A stretch of 9,902 nucleotides of DNA from Nitrospinaceae bacterium (GTDB lineage Bacteria > Nitrospinota > Nitrospinia > Nitrospinales > VA-1): assembly GCA_016763735.1 (NCBI GenBank), contig JAESTE010000082.1, positions 1 to 9,902 on the forward strand, in the 5' to 3' direction. Shown here piece after piece: positions 1 to 6,791 of the stretch (position 1 is its first letter; every line of letters starts with the position of its first letter). The notes under the pieces are model-generated. The model was not told the DNA's origin and did not search any database. It worked only from the letters and a program-made list of their open reading frames with translations. The position numbers and the translations under genes were made by a program.

Positions 1-56
1 CCCCCCCCCCCGGCGGCTCGCGGGTCGACTATTACCTGTGGCGGTAGGCCGTCCGG

Positions 57-85
57 TTGTTAAGGTTTTGGGATTCTGCTATGAT
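57..85 (+). promoter_or_regulatory. Sigma70-like promoter for the first operon
   Basis: A -35 element TTGTTA (57-62) and a -10 element TATGAT (80-85) are separated by exactly 17 nt. A TG dinucleotide at 77-78 gives an extended -10 (TGCTATGAT). Transcription would start near 92, leaving a leader of about 64 nt before the ATG at 156. No other gene start lies nearby, so it most likely drives the plus-strand run that begins at 156. It is assigned from sequence match alone. Confidence 0.55.
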
Positions 86-155
86 TCAATTTCTGGCGCA
101 TTTCATAAAAAAGTTTTTATTTATATGTGTTTAAGGGCACTTTCTGGAAAATATT

Positions 156-449
156 ATGGGCGATGATAAGAAAGAAAGCTTATGGTATAGATTATGGGAT
201 CACCGCTCGCTGAGAGAAAAGCAACGCTTACAGTCATTTGTCCCTTATATTCTTTATGGTATCGCTGTTTTTTACGGCATTATTTATTTGTCCATTCTCA
301 ACACGATCAATCGGGAACGAGTAGGCACCACTGTTAAGACTTGGTTCGGCGGTGACAAAGACGAAGTCATTAAAGCCAGAGCGCGTGAAGAAAAAGAAAT
401 AAAGGATAGTTTCAAGGCCTTGCGAAAACGCGTCTCCGGTAGCCGCTAA
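156..449 (+). CDS. Small single-pass membrane protein, unknown function
   Basis: This 97-residue protein is not recognised. The N-terminus is charged and Trp-rich (SLWYRLWDHRSLREKQRLQ). One hydrophobic segment follows at about residues 29-48 (VPYILYGIAVFYGIIYLSIL). The tail is highly charged and Lys/Arg/Glu-rich (about 66-97), with helical or coiled-coil character. The positive charge before the helix does not settle the topology. The ATG at 156 follows only a weak purine stretch (ctgga). It is the first gene after the promoter at 57-85 and lies about 100 nt before a DUF4149-like membrane protein. The two may work together at the membrane, but that is only inferred from position. Being real is likely because codon use is ordinary and the frame sits neatly in the run. 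Confidence 0.7.
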   Translation: MGDDKKESLWYRLWDHRSLREKQRLQSFVPYILYGIAVFYGIIYLSILNTINRERVGTTVKTWFGGDKDEVIKARAREEKEIKDSFKALRKRVSGSR

Positions 450-468
450 CCCACTAACGTGGGAGGCA

Positions 469-501
469 ATGAGTCAGGACGTTAAAAAATGGGGCCAATG
501 A
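469..501 (+). CDS. Possible 10-codon leader peptide (MSQDVKKWGQ)
   Basis: A short frame starts at an ATG immediately after GGGAGG (461-466). Its TGA (499-501) overlaps the next ATG (498) as ATGA. The Shine-Dalgarno-like run is only 2 nt from the ATG, closer than usual, so initiation may be poor. It is listed because it forms the first link of a chain of ATGA overlaps reaching the gene at 551. It could equally be chance. Confidence 0.2.
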   Translation: MSQDVKKWGQ

Positions 502-554
502 GTTTCTGGAATTCGTTTTTTGGAATAATTCTGAAAATTTTAAAATCAAAATGA
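498..554 (+). CDS. Possible 18-codon hydrophobic leader peptide
   Basis: The frame MSFWNSFFGIILKILKSK begins inside the preceding mini-frame's stop (ATGA). It ends at TGA 552-554, which overlaps the ATG at 551 of the DUF4149-like gene. The peptide is hydrophobic and would form an amphipathic helix with a Lys-rich end. The gene at 551 has no Shine-Dalgarno sequence of its own (gaaaattttaaaatcaaa upstream), so translational coupling through this peptide is a plausible reading. The evidence is positional only, because the region is AT-rich and short frames arise easily. Confidence 0.25.
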   Translation: MSFWNSFFGIILKILKSK

Positions 555-1093
555 AACGTTTATTATTTATATCAAATGGGTTGTATTTATTTTCTCTCAG
601 CCTTTGGGTGGCAGGCATGTTTCTGCTCGGTATTCTTGTCGAGATCATGGTGAGAATAAACCTGAAAGATCAGAAGCTCGCGGCAAGCTCAATAATGAAC
701 AAAATCATGGATGTTTTTAACATCAATATCATTTATACCTGTATAGCGATCATGGTGCTTGCTGAGGTTATCAAGTTCCTCGCCGCAAAATACAGTGCAG
801 TGGGCTATGAGCCACAGGTAGTGACCAAACGTCGTTACACGCGAGAAGTCTTCCTCGCAGTTATGATAGTCCTTGCTATTTATGTTGGAAGTGTATTGCG
901 ACCGGAAATGCATGCAATGGATAAACTTAAGAAGGCTAATCCTTCAGATCAGAAATTGCAGATTCAGTTTGACCGCTATCATAGTCAATTGACATGGTTG
1001 TACACCATCAACATGGTTCTGGGCCTGTCGTTGTTTTATATTCACGGTAAAGAAATGACCCGCTTCTCGATACAGCGAACAGAGAGCCGATAA
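551..1093 (+). CDS. DUF4149/TMEM205-like four-helix membrane protein
   Basis: This 180-residue protein has four predicted membrane helices at about 7-32, 58-78, 98-116 and 146-164. Features resembling the DUF4149 family are the SLWVAGMFLLGILV stretch in helix 1, the GSVLRPEMHAM stretch after helix 3, and the FDRYHSQLTWLYTINMVLGL stretch leading into helix 4, where Arg, His and Tyr sit next to the membrane. The function of DUF4149 proteins is not established, and the family call itself is from memory of the pattern. The ATG at 551 lacks a Shine-Dalgarno sequence and overlaps the stop of an upstream mini-frame, suggesting coupled translation. It is followed after 23 nt by the SUMF1-like gene, so the two are probably co-transcribed. 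Confidence 0.75.
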   Translation: MKRLLFISNGLYLFSLSLWVAGMFLLGILVEIMVRINLKDQKLAASSIMNKIMDVFNINIIYTCIAIMVLAEVIKFLAAKYSAVGYEPQVVTKRRYTREVFLAVMIVLAIYVGSVLRPEMHAMDKLKKANPSDQKLQIQFDRYHSQLTWLYTINMVLGLSLFYIHGKEMTRFSIQRTESR

Positions 1094-1116
1094 TTCCCAG
1101 GCCCCCATTTAATCCC

Positions 1117-2043
1117 TTGTTTATTTCTACTTCACTTAATCGAAACTTTTCCATACTTTTATTCTTGCTGTTGAACAGTGGGATTTTTTTATCCACAGCC
1201 TTCTCTGAAACGAAAGACCCTGAAGGCGTTAATTCAGAAGTAGAGCAGTTTTCAAATATGGCATGGGTCAAAGGGGGATCATTTGTTCGCGGGTCCAACT
1301 TTAAAGAGAATCAGGACACATTAAAATTGTGCCGTAGATATGACCGGGCCTGTCAACTGTGGTGGTTTTCCGATGAATTCCCCTTAAAGCTGGTTTCGTT
1401 AAAAAGTTACTGGATAGATATTTATGAGGTCACAAATAAAAAATATCTCGAATTTGTAAAAGCCACCGGTCATCGTCCCGCTTTGGACGATACTTGCACA
1501 ACCGATTCTTGCTGGGAGGGGAATTTGTGGAAAGGCGATTCGTTTACCATGCTGATACGCAATCAACCCGTTACTCAGGTTGACTGGCATGATGCGGTTG
1601 CGTATTGCAAGTGGAAAGACAAGCGCTTACCCTCGGAAGCGGAGTGGGAAAAAGCCGCACGAGGCCCAAGCGGGAATATTTTCCCCTGGGGGAAGGGATC
1701 TCCTAAAGGACGCGCTACCTACAACAGGAAATGGAAAGGCATTGCAACGATGACTAGTGTTGGTAGCTATCCCAGGGGTGTTTCTATTTATGGGCTGCAC
1801 GATACGGCCGGCAATGTTTGGGAATGGGTAGACGACTGGTATATGCGTACCTATTACAGTGTCGGCACAAAGAAATACCCTAAAGGCCCTGCAAATGGGA
1901 AGTACAAAGTTCTTCGTGGGGGTTCTTGGATCAACTTCCCCGATGCGCTTCGCAGCGCATTTCGTAGATGGAGCCAACCGGATGTTCGTTTCAATGATAC
2001 AGGTTTTCGTTGCGCTAAAGACTCAAAACATTTTATTGAATAG
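1117..2043 (+). CDS. Exported formylglycine-generating-enzyme-like (SUMF1 domain) protein
   Basis: This 308-residue protein begins with a signal peptide: basic residues near 9, a hydrophobic core at about 11-29, and probable cleavage around residues 28-31. The mature part is a full FGE-sulfatase fold. It starts at MAWVKGGSF and continues through YWIDIYEVTN, QPVTQVDWHDAVAYCKW, RLPSEAEWEKAARG, GLHDTAGNVWEWVDDWY, RGGSW (267-271) and RSAFRRW to a final GFRC. The residues after RGGSW are INFPDALRSAFRRW, so the two copper-binding cysteines of true formylglycine-generating enzymes are absent. Sulfatase activation is therefore unlikely. Such proteins often have structural, sensory or other enzymatic roles. 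The start is TTG; no ATG upstream in frame is available, and the ATG at 1258 would remove the signal peptide. The stop is 8 nt before the ThyX-like gene. Confidence 0.85.
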   Translation: MFISTSLNRNFSILLFLLLNSGIFLSTAFSETKDPEGVNSEVEQFSNMAWVKGGSFVRGSNFKENQDTLKLCRRYDRACQLWWFSDEFPLKLVSLKSYWIDIYEVTNKKYLEFVKATGHRPALDDTCTTDSCWEGNLWKGDSFTMLIRNQPVTQVDWHDAVAYCKWKDKRLPSEAEWEKAARGPSGNIFPWGKGSPKGRATYNRKWKGIATMTSVGSYPRGVSIYGLHDTAGNVWEWVDDWYMRTYYSVGTKKYPKGPANGKYKVLRGGSWINFPDALRSAFRRWSQPDVRFNDTGFRCAKDSKHFIE

Positions 2044-2051
2044 AAAAACGA

Positions 2052-3719
2052 ATGACAGACAAACCAAAACGCTCTGATGAACTGACCGACCAGGAGAGAG
2101 AGTTGTTAAAACCCTACCTTTCTGATGTCGATGCGAATGTGTTCACGCTTGCAAATTTGAACCCGGAAGTGATTGGCGGCGCTCTAGCCCGTTACAGTCG
2201 CGCTCCAACGGGATTCAAAGAAACCATCGTGCGCGAGTTTTTGAATCCGGATGGAACGCCCAATGATGTTAAAGGCTCGCAGATGGTCGACCGGGTGGTC
2301 AATAAGTTTGGTGATGAATCGGTGGCGGAACTGGCAGTGGCCCCTTTATGCATTGAAGAAATTTCCAACCTGATGACCAAGGTTATAGAAGATTGTCGCA
2401 TTGGCGGCTCCCCTATTGAAGAGTCTACCCGCTATGTTCTTTACGATGTAAAAAAAAACGGCCGCTGGAGATACATCTGTCCAGATAATATTCGTGAGTC
2501 TGAGCTGGGTGAAAAATTTACAGGTAACATGGATTTCCTTTTTGAAACGTATGCAGAAATGGTCGAGCCTATGCAAAACCTGTTTCGCAAGCGTTTGACG
2601 AAAGAGGCATTTGAAATAGAAGTGGAGCGCGATGGTCAAATTCAAAAAGCCGGATTGTCGAAGTTGCAAGACGATAATGAAATCAAAGCACACCGAATTG
2701 CCTATAACTTCACCATCCGTAGCGCGACATGCGATATCATCCGTTGCATTCTTCCTGCCTGCACCCAGGCAAATGTCGGATTAGTAGGTAACGGTAGATT
2801 TTATTCAGGCCTGATAAGTAAATTGATGACGAACGATTTATCCGAAGCTCACCAACTTGCAGAGTCGATTCGAAAAGCGTTGAACACGCAAATTCCTACT
2901 TTCATCAAACGCGCCGACAAAAACACCTATGCCGCAGAAAACCATCGGGCCATGCGCGGGCTTTGTAAAGAAATTTTTGATTCGCTATCCATAGAAAAAA
3001 CGGCAGAAGTGGTTTTGTTGGCAGATAAGGCGGAAAGTCAGCATATCAATTTACTGGCTAATATGGTTTTTCCTTATGTGCAGCATTCCACTCAGCAGAT
3101 AAGAAGTGTGATCCAGCAATTACCAGATGAAAAGAAGAAACAGATTTTCTCTGCTTATATTGGATCGCGAAAAAGTAAACGCGACAGGCCAGGTCGAGCT
3201 TTGGAATACGGTTATCCTATCCAGTTCGATATTCTCGCTGGATTCGCCGAGTACCGCGATTTGCAACGCCACCGAATGCTCACTCAGCAAAGGCAGAACC
3301 TGGGAATTGAGTTAGGATATTCCCTGCCAGAAGAAATAGCAGAAGTAGGCATGACAGAAAAAGTTCAGGAATGTTTTGAGCGAACGGAGTCGCTACACCG
3401 CGACTTGAAACGCGCGGGGTTTCAGCAAGAGGCGCAATACGCAACATTATTCAATCATTTCATCCGTTGGAATATGGGAATGAATTTACGCGAGTTGGGT
3501 CACTTTGCCGAGCTACGAACCCAAAAAGCCGGGCACCCAAAATACCGGCGTACCACGCAAATGATGGCGCGACTTTATCTAGACCGTAATCCGGAAATGG
3601 AACCGGCTCTTAGTTTTGTGGATTATAACGACTACGATGGCGGCATCACTCGCGCCGACCAGGAAGCCCGTACCGCCCGCAAAAGCCTGATCAAAGGCAT
3701 CTTCGACGACAGCGACTAG
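2052..3719 (+). CDS. Tandem ThyX-like protein (double flavin-dependent thymidylate synthase domain)
   Basis: ThyX enzymes make dTMP from dUMP using FAD, NADPH and methylenetetrahydrofolate. They are about 200-250 residues and act as tetramers with shared active sites. This protein has 555 residues and two ThyX-like halves. The N-half (about 20-280) has DESVAELAVAPLCIEEISNL, then C115-R-I-G-G-S120-P-I-E123-E-S125-T-R127-Y, and later N247-G-R249. It lacks RHR. The C-half (about 350-540) has RPGRALEYGYPIQF, R406-H407-R408 followed by MLTQQRQN, and NLRELGHFAELRT with R480 and R489. It lacks the S, N, E, S and R that normally follow RHR. Each half thus keeps a complementary part of the signature. 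It may be a fused pseudo-heterodimeric synthase or a related flavoprotein with another job, since it is not shown to complement thyA. The gene follows the SUMF1-like gene by 8 nt. A hairpin spans its stop codon. Confidence 0.85.
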   Translation: MTDKPKRSDELTDQERELLKPYLSDVDANVFTLANLNPEVIGGALARYSRAPTGFKETIVREFLNPDGTPNDVKGSQMVDRVVNKFGDESVAELAVAPLCIEEISNLMTKVIEDCRIGGSPIEESTRYVLYDVKKNGRWRYICPDNIRESELGEKFTGNMDFLFETYAEMVEPMQNLFRKRLTKEAFEIEVERDGQIQKAGLSKLQDDNEIKAHRIAYNFTIRSATCDIIRCILPACTQANVGLVGNGRFYSGLISKLMTNDLSEAHQLAESIRKALNTQIPTFIKRADKNTYAAENHRAMRGLCKEIFDSLSIEKTAEVVLLADKAESQHINLLANMVFPYVQHSTQQIRSVIQQLPDEKKKQIFSAYIGSRKSKRDRPGRALEYGYPIQFDILAGFAEYRDLQRHRMLTQQRQNLGIELGYSLPEEIAEVGMTEKVQECFERTESLHRDLKRAGFQQEAQYATLFNHFIRWNMGMNLRELGHFAELRTQKAGHPKYRRTTQMMARLYLDRNPEMEPALSFVDYNDYDGGITRADQEARTARKSLIKGIFDDSD

Positions 3720-3746
3720 CGTCGCTGGCAATAGGTCTATTCTTTT
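3710..3746 (+). terminator. Possible intrinsic terminator spanning the ThyX-like stop codon
   Basis: CAGCGAC (3710-3716) pairs with GTCGCTG (3721-3727) around the loop TAGC, so the stop codon TAG sits in the loop. A second small hairpin, AATAG-GT-CTATT, follows and leads into a T-run near 3741-3746. The T-run is farther from the strong stem than in a textbook terminator, so the call is tentative. Confidence 0.35.
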
Positions 3747-3778
3747 TGCTGCGGTAACGAACAAAACAGATTTCAATA

Positions 3779-3814
3779 ATTCCCCCTGATAAGGGGGATT
3801 AAGGGAGTTGCCTT
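3779..3814. repeat. Interspersed C-run/G-run hairpin repeat, copy 1
   Basis: The core is TCCCCCTGATAAGGGGGAT, which forms a short stem of C's against G's, followed by TAAGGGAGTTGCCTT. The same string with few changes recurs at 7778-7814, including the GTTGCCYTT tail, so it is an interspersed repeat. It lies between two converging genes (stops at 3719 and 3825). As a GC-rich hairpin it could act as a transcription barrier in either direction. This role is inferred. Confidence 0.6.
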
Positions 3815-3824
3815 GAAAAAATGA

Positions 3825-4004
3825 TTACTTTTTAGACTTCTTCGATTTTCCGCCATCAACTTGACTGAGTTTCCGCTTGACGGTTTTCTGCTTGTCTTTG
3901 TCGAAGTCCACTTTCAGATAAACACTGTTGGCAAACAGTTTGTCAACAACAGCTTCTTTTTTCTTTCCCGCGAAATCAAATTTAATCTTATCTCCAACTT
4001 TCAT
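3825..4004 (-). CDS. Small basic protein (59 aa), unknown function
   Basis: The protein begins MKVGDKIKFDFAGKKKEAVV, continues DKLFANSVYLKVDFDKDKQK and ends with TVKRKLSQVDGG plus a Lys/Ser-rich tail (KSKKSKK). The N-terminal part, with GDKIKF, a central VDKL and SVYLKVDF, looks like a small beta-barrel (SH3/KOW-like) fold. The strongly basic tail suggests nucleic-acid or ribosome contact. Both are inferences, and no family is assigned. Support for a real gene is strong: AGAGG (4012-4016) lies 7 nt before the ATG, and a near-perfect sigma70 promoter lies upstream at 4059-4087. Its codon use is coding-like. It is transcribed toward the ThyX-like gene and divergently from priA. Confidence 0.85.
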   Translation of the reverse strand: MKVGDKIKFDFAGKKKEAVVDKLFANSVYLKVDFDKDKQKTVKRKLSQVDGGKSKKSKK

Positions 4005-4058
4005 ATCTTCACCTCTTTAAAAAACAGGAATTACTCGAAATTGTTTACGAAGAAAATG

Positions 4059-4087
4059 AGATTAGAGGAAAACATATAAGGTGTCAA
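4059..4087 (-). promoter_or_regulatory. Near-consensus sigma70 promoter for the 59-aa gene
   Basis: Read on the minus strand, TTGACA (4087-4082) is followed by a 17-nt spacer and TAATCT (4064-4059). The -35 is a perfect consensus match and the -10 matches at four of six positions. The start would be near 4052, giving a leader of about 48 nt that contains the AGAGG ribosome site at 4012-4016. It is the best promoter match in the window and predicts strong expression. Confidence 0.75.
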
Positions 4088-4089
4088 GC

Positions 4090-4227
4090 GGAGAACCTCT
4101 GTAGGCAATTTTAACTGGCTTTATCCCGCTTTCGATGGGTTCTGATAGTTGGGAATTTTGATCACTGGCCCTACGCCAAGTAGTGGCCCCACGACGAGTC
4201 GTGGAGAACCACCGTAGGTAATTGTTA
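4090..4227. repeat. Degenerate direct repeat with internal hairpins
   Basis: GGAGAACCTCTGTAGGCAAT (starting 4090) and GGAGAACCACCGTAGGTAAT (starting 4203) are direct copies, 20 of 25 positions identical over 4090-4114 and 4203-4227. Between them lie a bulged hairpin, CTAC-gccaa-GTAG with outer GCC/GGC pairing, and a strong hairpin, CCACGAC-GA-GTCGTGG (4189-4204). No convincing protein is encoded. The block sits between the two divergent promoters. It could be a decayed mobile repeat or a structured regulatory element. Confidence 0.45.
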
Positions 4228-4239
4228 GAGGCTATTCTA

Positions 4240-4268
4240 TTGCTCAAAACTTCTATGCCTTGTACAAT
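4240..4268 (+). promoter_or_regulatory. Sigma70-like promoter for priA
   Basis: TTGCTC (4240-4245), a 17-nt spacer and TACAAT (4263-4268) form a good sigma70-like pair. Transcription would begin near 4275, about 30 nt before the priA start. It is divergent from the promoter at 4059-4087, with the repeat block lying between them. Confidence 0.55.
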
Positions 4269-4306
4269 CTGAAAAATTATTTCAACGCTTTCTTAAAGAA
4301 TTTAAT

Positions 4307-6769
4307 GTGAAACCTTCCCTCGAAAAACCTTATGCAGAGGTAGCATTCAATCTGCCGATAAAAGAGGTTTTTACCTATAAAATTCCGCCTGAGTTTGCTG
4401 GAAGAGTTCAGGTAGGCATGCGCGTTTTTGTTCCTTTTGGAAGACGCAGAATCACAGGTTATGTTGTGGCTCTCACGGCGAAATGGGACAAGGATATCAA
4501 ACTGAAATCCATTAGCGATTTGCCGGATACGAAGCCGGTGGTTGGCGAAGAAATTCTAGCTCTGACAAAATGGTTGAGCGGTTATTATCAATGTGCATGG
4601 GGGGAAGCGATTCGAGCTGCCCTCCCTGCCGGATTCGATGATGAAAGCCGGGAAGAGTTTTCCCTGACAGAAATGGGGGTCGATGCTCTACTGAAGGGTT
4701 CTCTTTCCAAACCAGCCACCCTCCTTTTACATTTTATTGGCGAACACCCCAAAGCCACTTCAAAACAATGCCAGAAAGGACTGGGCAAGAAATTCAGCGC
4801 CCATTCTCTAGCGAACTTAAAACAGGACGGATTACTCGCTTCCACTGAGGCTATTCATAAAAGCACTGTCGGTTATCAGTTTCTTAAAACCGCGCGACTG
4901 AAACCAGACTTGCCCAAGTCCGAGGAAATAGAACAACTGCTCAAACGTAGCCCCAAACAGAAACAGGTCTATGACCAGTTAATAAAAGGGGAAGTGAGTA
5001 CTGCCGATTTAGAAAGACAGGTCAAGGGAAGTGCTGCCGCCCTTAGGAGTTTAAAAGATAAAGGGCTCGTAGAAACTTTTTCAAAGAAAGTCGAAAGAAC
5101 ATCGCATGTAGACACATCAAATCAACCTATCGGGCCTTCCTTGAAATTTACGCCGGAACAAAAAAAAGTATTCGTGGAACTGGATGCAGCCATTCGGAAA
5201 TTGCAGTTTCAGACTTTTCTCCTGCACGGTGTTACAGGGAGTGGAAAAACAGAAATATATATCCGCTGTATCCAACAAGTTCTCGAGCAGGGCAAAACCG
5301 CGATCATGATGGTCCCAGAAATTTCTCTGACACCGCAGACGGTGGAACGATTCCGGCAACGGTTTGGTGATCGGGTCGCGATACTCCACAGCGGACTGTC
5401 GCAAAAAGAACGTTTTATCGAATGGAAAAAAATATATGACAAACAAGTTTCGATTGCTGTTGGTGCCCGTTCTGCTGTTTTTGCGCCGTTCGAAAATTTA
5501 GGGATCATTGTCATTGATGAGGAGCATGACGGTTCTTACAAACAGGATTCTACACCACGTTATCACGCACGCGATACAGCGGTGATACGCGCCCGTTCAC
5601 AAAATGCTGTGGTTCTTCTGGGTTCGGCCACCCCTTCTTTGGAATCGATTCACAACACTCAGCTCGATAAATATAAATATCTCTCTCTCGGAAAGAGGGT
5701 GGGCGACCGCATGCTGCCCATTGTCAGTTTGGTCGATATGAGAAGAGAACGAAAAGAGTTTAAAAACTTTTCCATTCTTTCAGGGCAACTCATCGCCGCT
5801 ATTCGCGACCGACTTTCAAGGAAAGAACAGATTTTTTTGTTTCTAAATCGGCGTGGTACTGCGCGGTTTGTCTATTGCCCCGACTGTGGGTATGTTGTCG
5901 AATGCAATCATTGTAGCGTCACTTTGACCTTTCATGGAAGTGAGGACCGTCTGCTCTGCCATTACTGTAATTTTTCAGCCCGTATGCCAGAGCATTGCAT
6001 TGAATGCCAGAGTGAAGTGATTCGCTTCAGCGGATTCGGTACTCAAAAGCTGGAAGAGGAAACAATGAAATTGTTTCCCAAGGCAAAGGTCACCCGTCTT
6101 GATCGAGATACAACACAAAGCAAATCGGCATTTGCCAATATGCATCGCGATATGCACGCAGGCGAGATTGATATTCTCATTGGCACGCAAATGATTACCA
6201 AAGGCCACGACTTTCCCAATGTCACATTGGTAGGGGTGGTGGCTGCTGATGTTGCTCTGAATATTCCCGACTTCCGCTCCTGCGAGAGAGCATTCCAATT
6301 GATGACGCAAGTCGCAGGCAGGGCGGGACGTGGCAAGGTGCCGGGGAAAGTCCTCATCCAGACTAATAATCCCGATCACTATATGTTTGAGTTTGTTCTG
6401 GAGCATGATGTAAATGCTTTTCACGATAAAGAACTGAAACTCAGAAAACGATTGAACTACCCACCCTATACGAGAATGATAGCCTTGGAAGTCGTTTGCG
6501 AAAATGAAACACAAGGCCAAAATGCTATAGGGAAACTCAGGCAATCTCTTTCGCGTTCAGTTTCCAAAGAAAAATCGGTGGAATTGATCGGGCCTTCTAA
6601 AGCGGCGCTTTACCGGATACAAAATAAATATCGCTGGCACTTGATATTGCGTAGTGGAAATATGAAACAATTACAAAGCATTTTGCTAAAATGTCCTGAG
6701 ATCAACGAGCCCAAAGCCTTCGGAAAAATAAAATTATCCATAGATGTTGATCCTCTAAACCTTCTTTAA
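4307..6769 (+). CDS. priA: Primosomal protein N' (replication restart helicase PriA)
   Basis: PriA recognises stalled or repaired forks, unwinds the lagging arm as a 3'-5' superfamily 2 helicase and starts reloading of the replicative helicase. The protein has 820 residues. The N-terminal 3'-DNA-binding domain spans about 8-100 (AEVAFNLPIKEVFTYKIP, VGMRVFVPFGRR). A winged-helix region runs from about 120 to 270. The helicase core has Walker A GVTGSGKT (308-315), DEEH (404-407), GSATPS, GTQMITKGHDFP (from 626) and QVAGRAGRG (from 668). All eight zinc-binding cysteines are present as CPDC (524-527), CNHC, CHYC and CIEC. It is nearly 90 residues longer than E. coli PriA, and the extra length lies mainly in the region before Walker A. 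The start is GTG 4307, with an overlapping ATG at 4305 in another frame. The next gene follows after 22 nt. Confidence 0.97.
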   Translation: MKPSLEKPYAEVAFNLPIKEVFTYKIPPEFAGRVQVGMRVFVPFGRRRITGYVVALTAKWDKDIKLKSISDLPDTKPVVGEEILALTKWLSGYYQCAWGEAIRAALPAGFDDESREEFSLTEMGVDALLKGSLSKPATLLLHFIGEHPKATSKQCQKGLGKKFSAHSLANLKQDGLLASTEAIHKSTVGYQFLKTARLKPDLPKSEEIEQLLKRSPKQKQVYDQLIKGEVSTADLERQVKGSAAALRSLKDKGLVETFSKKVERTSHVDTSNQPIGPSLKFTPEQKKVFVELDAAIRKLQFQTFLLHGVTGSGKTEIYIRCIQQVLEQGKTAIMMVPEISLTPQTVERFRQRFGDRVAILHSGLSQKERFIEWKKIYDKQVSIAVGARSAVFAPFENLGIIVIDEEHDGSYKQDSTPRYHARDTAVIRARSQNAVVLLGSATPSLESIHNTQLDKYKYLSLGKRVGDRMLPIVSLVDMRRERKEFKNFSILSGQLIAAIRDRLSRKEQIFLFLNRRGTARFVYCPDCGYVVECNHCSVTLTFHGSEDRLLCHYCNFSARMPEHCIECQSEVIRFSGFGTQKLEEETMKLFPKAKVTRLDRDTTQSKSAFANMHRDMHAGEIDILIGTQMITKGHDFPNVTLVGVVAADVALNIPDFRSCERAFQLMTQVAGRAGRGKVPGKVLIQTNNPDHYMFEFVLEHDVNAFHDKELKLRKRLNYPPYTRMIALEVVCENETQGQNAIGKLRQSLSRSVSKEKSVELIGPSKAALYRIQNKYRWHLILRSGNMKQLQSILLKCPEINEPKAFGKIKLSIDVDPLNLL

Positions 6770-6791
6770 CCTTTACTCTAAAACTCCTTAC

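Noticed and set aside
3..47. Possible C-terminal tail of an upstream gene (…SRVDYYLWR, stop at 45-47)
   Set aside because: The frame passes through the C-run, which may be an artefact, and 11 credible residues are too few to support a gene.
81..134. 17-codon frame MIQFLAHFIKKFLFICV
   Set aside because: Its ATG lies within the -10 element of the promoter at 57-85, so it would not be on that transcript, and it has no ribosome site.
450..463. CCCAC-TAAC-GTGGG hairpin after the first gene as a terminator
   Set aside because: It is only 5 bp, has no T-run, and is followed closely by another gene of the same run.
3861..4079. Plus-strand 72-codon frame over the small gene
   Set aside because: It lies antisense to the 59-aa minus-strand gene, which has a ribosome site and promoter, and shows no protein-like pattern.
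4062..4247. Minus-strand frame of 61 codons across the repeat block
   Set aside because: It overlaps both the promoter at 4059-4087 and the hairpins, is low in recognisable protein features, and is explained by repeat sequence.
5975..6544. 189-codon minus-strand frame inside priA
   Set aside because: It is a shadow of the zinc-binding and helicase region of priA, which is fully supported on the plus strand.
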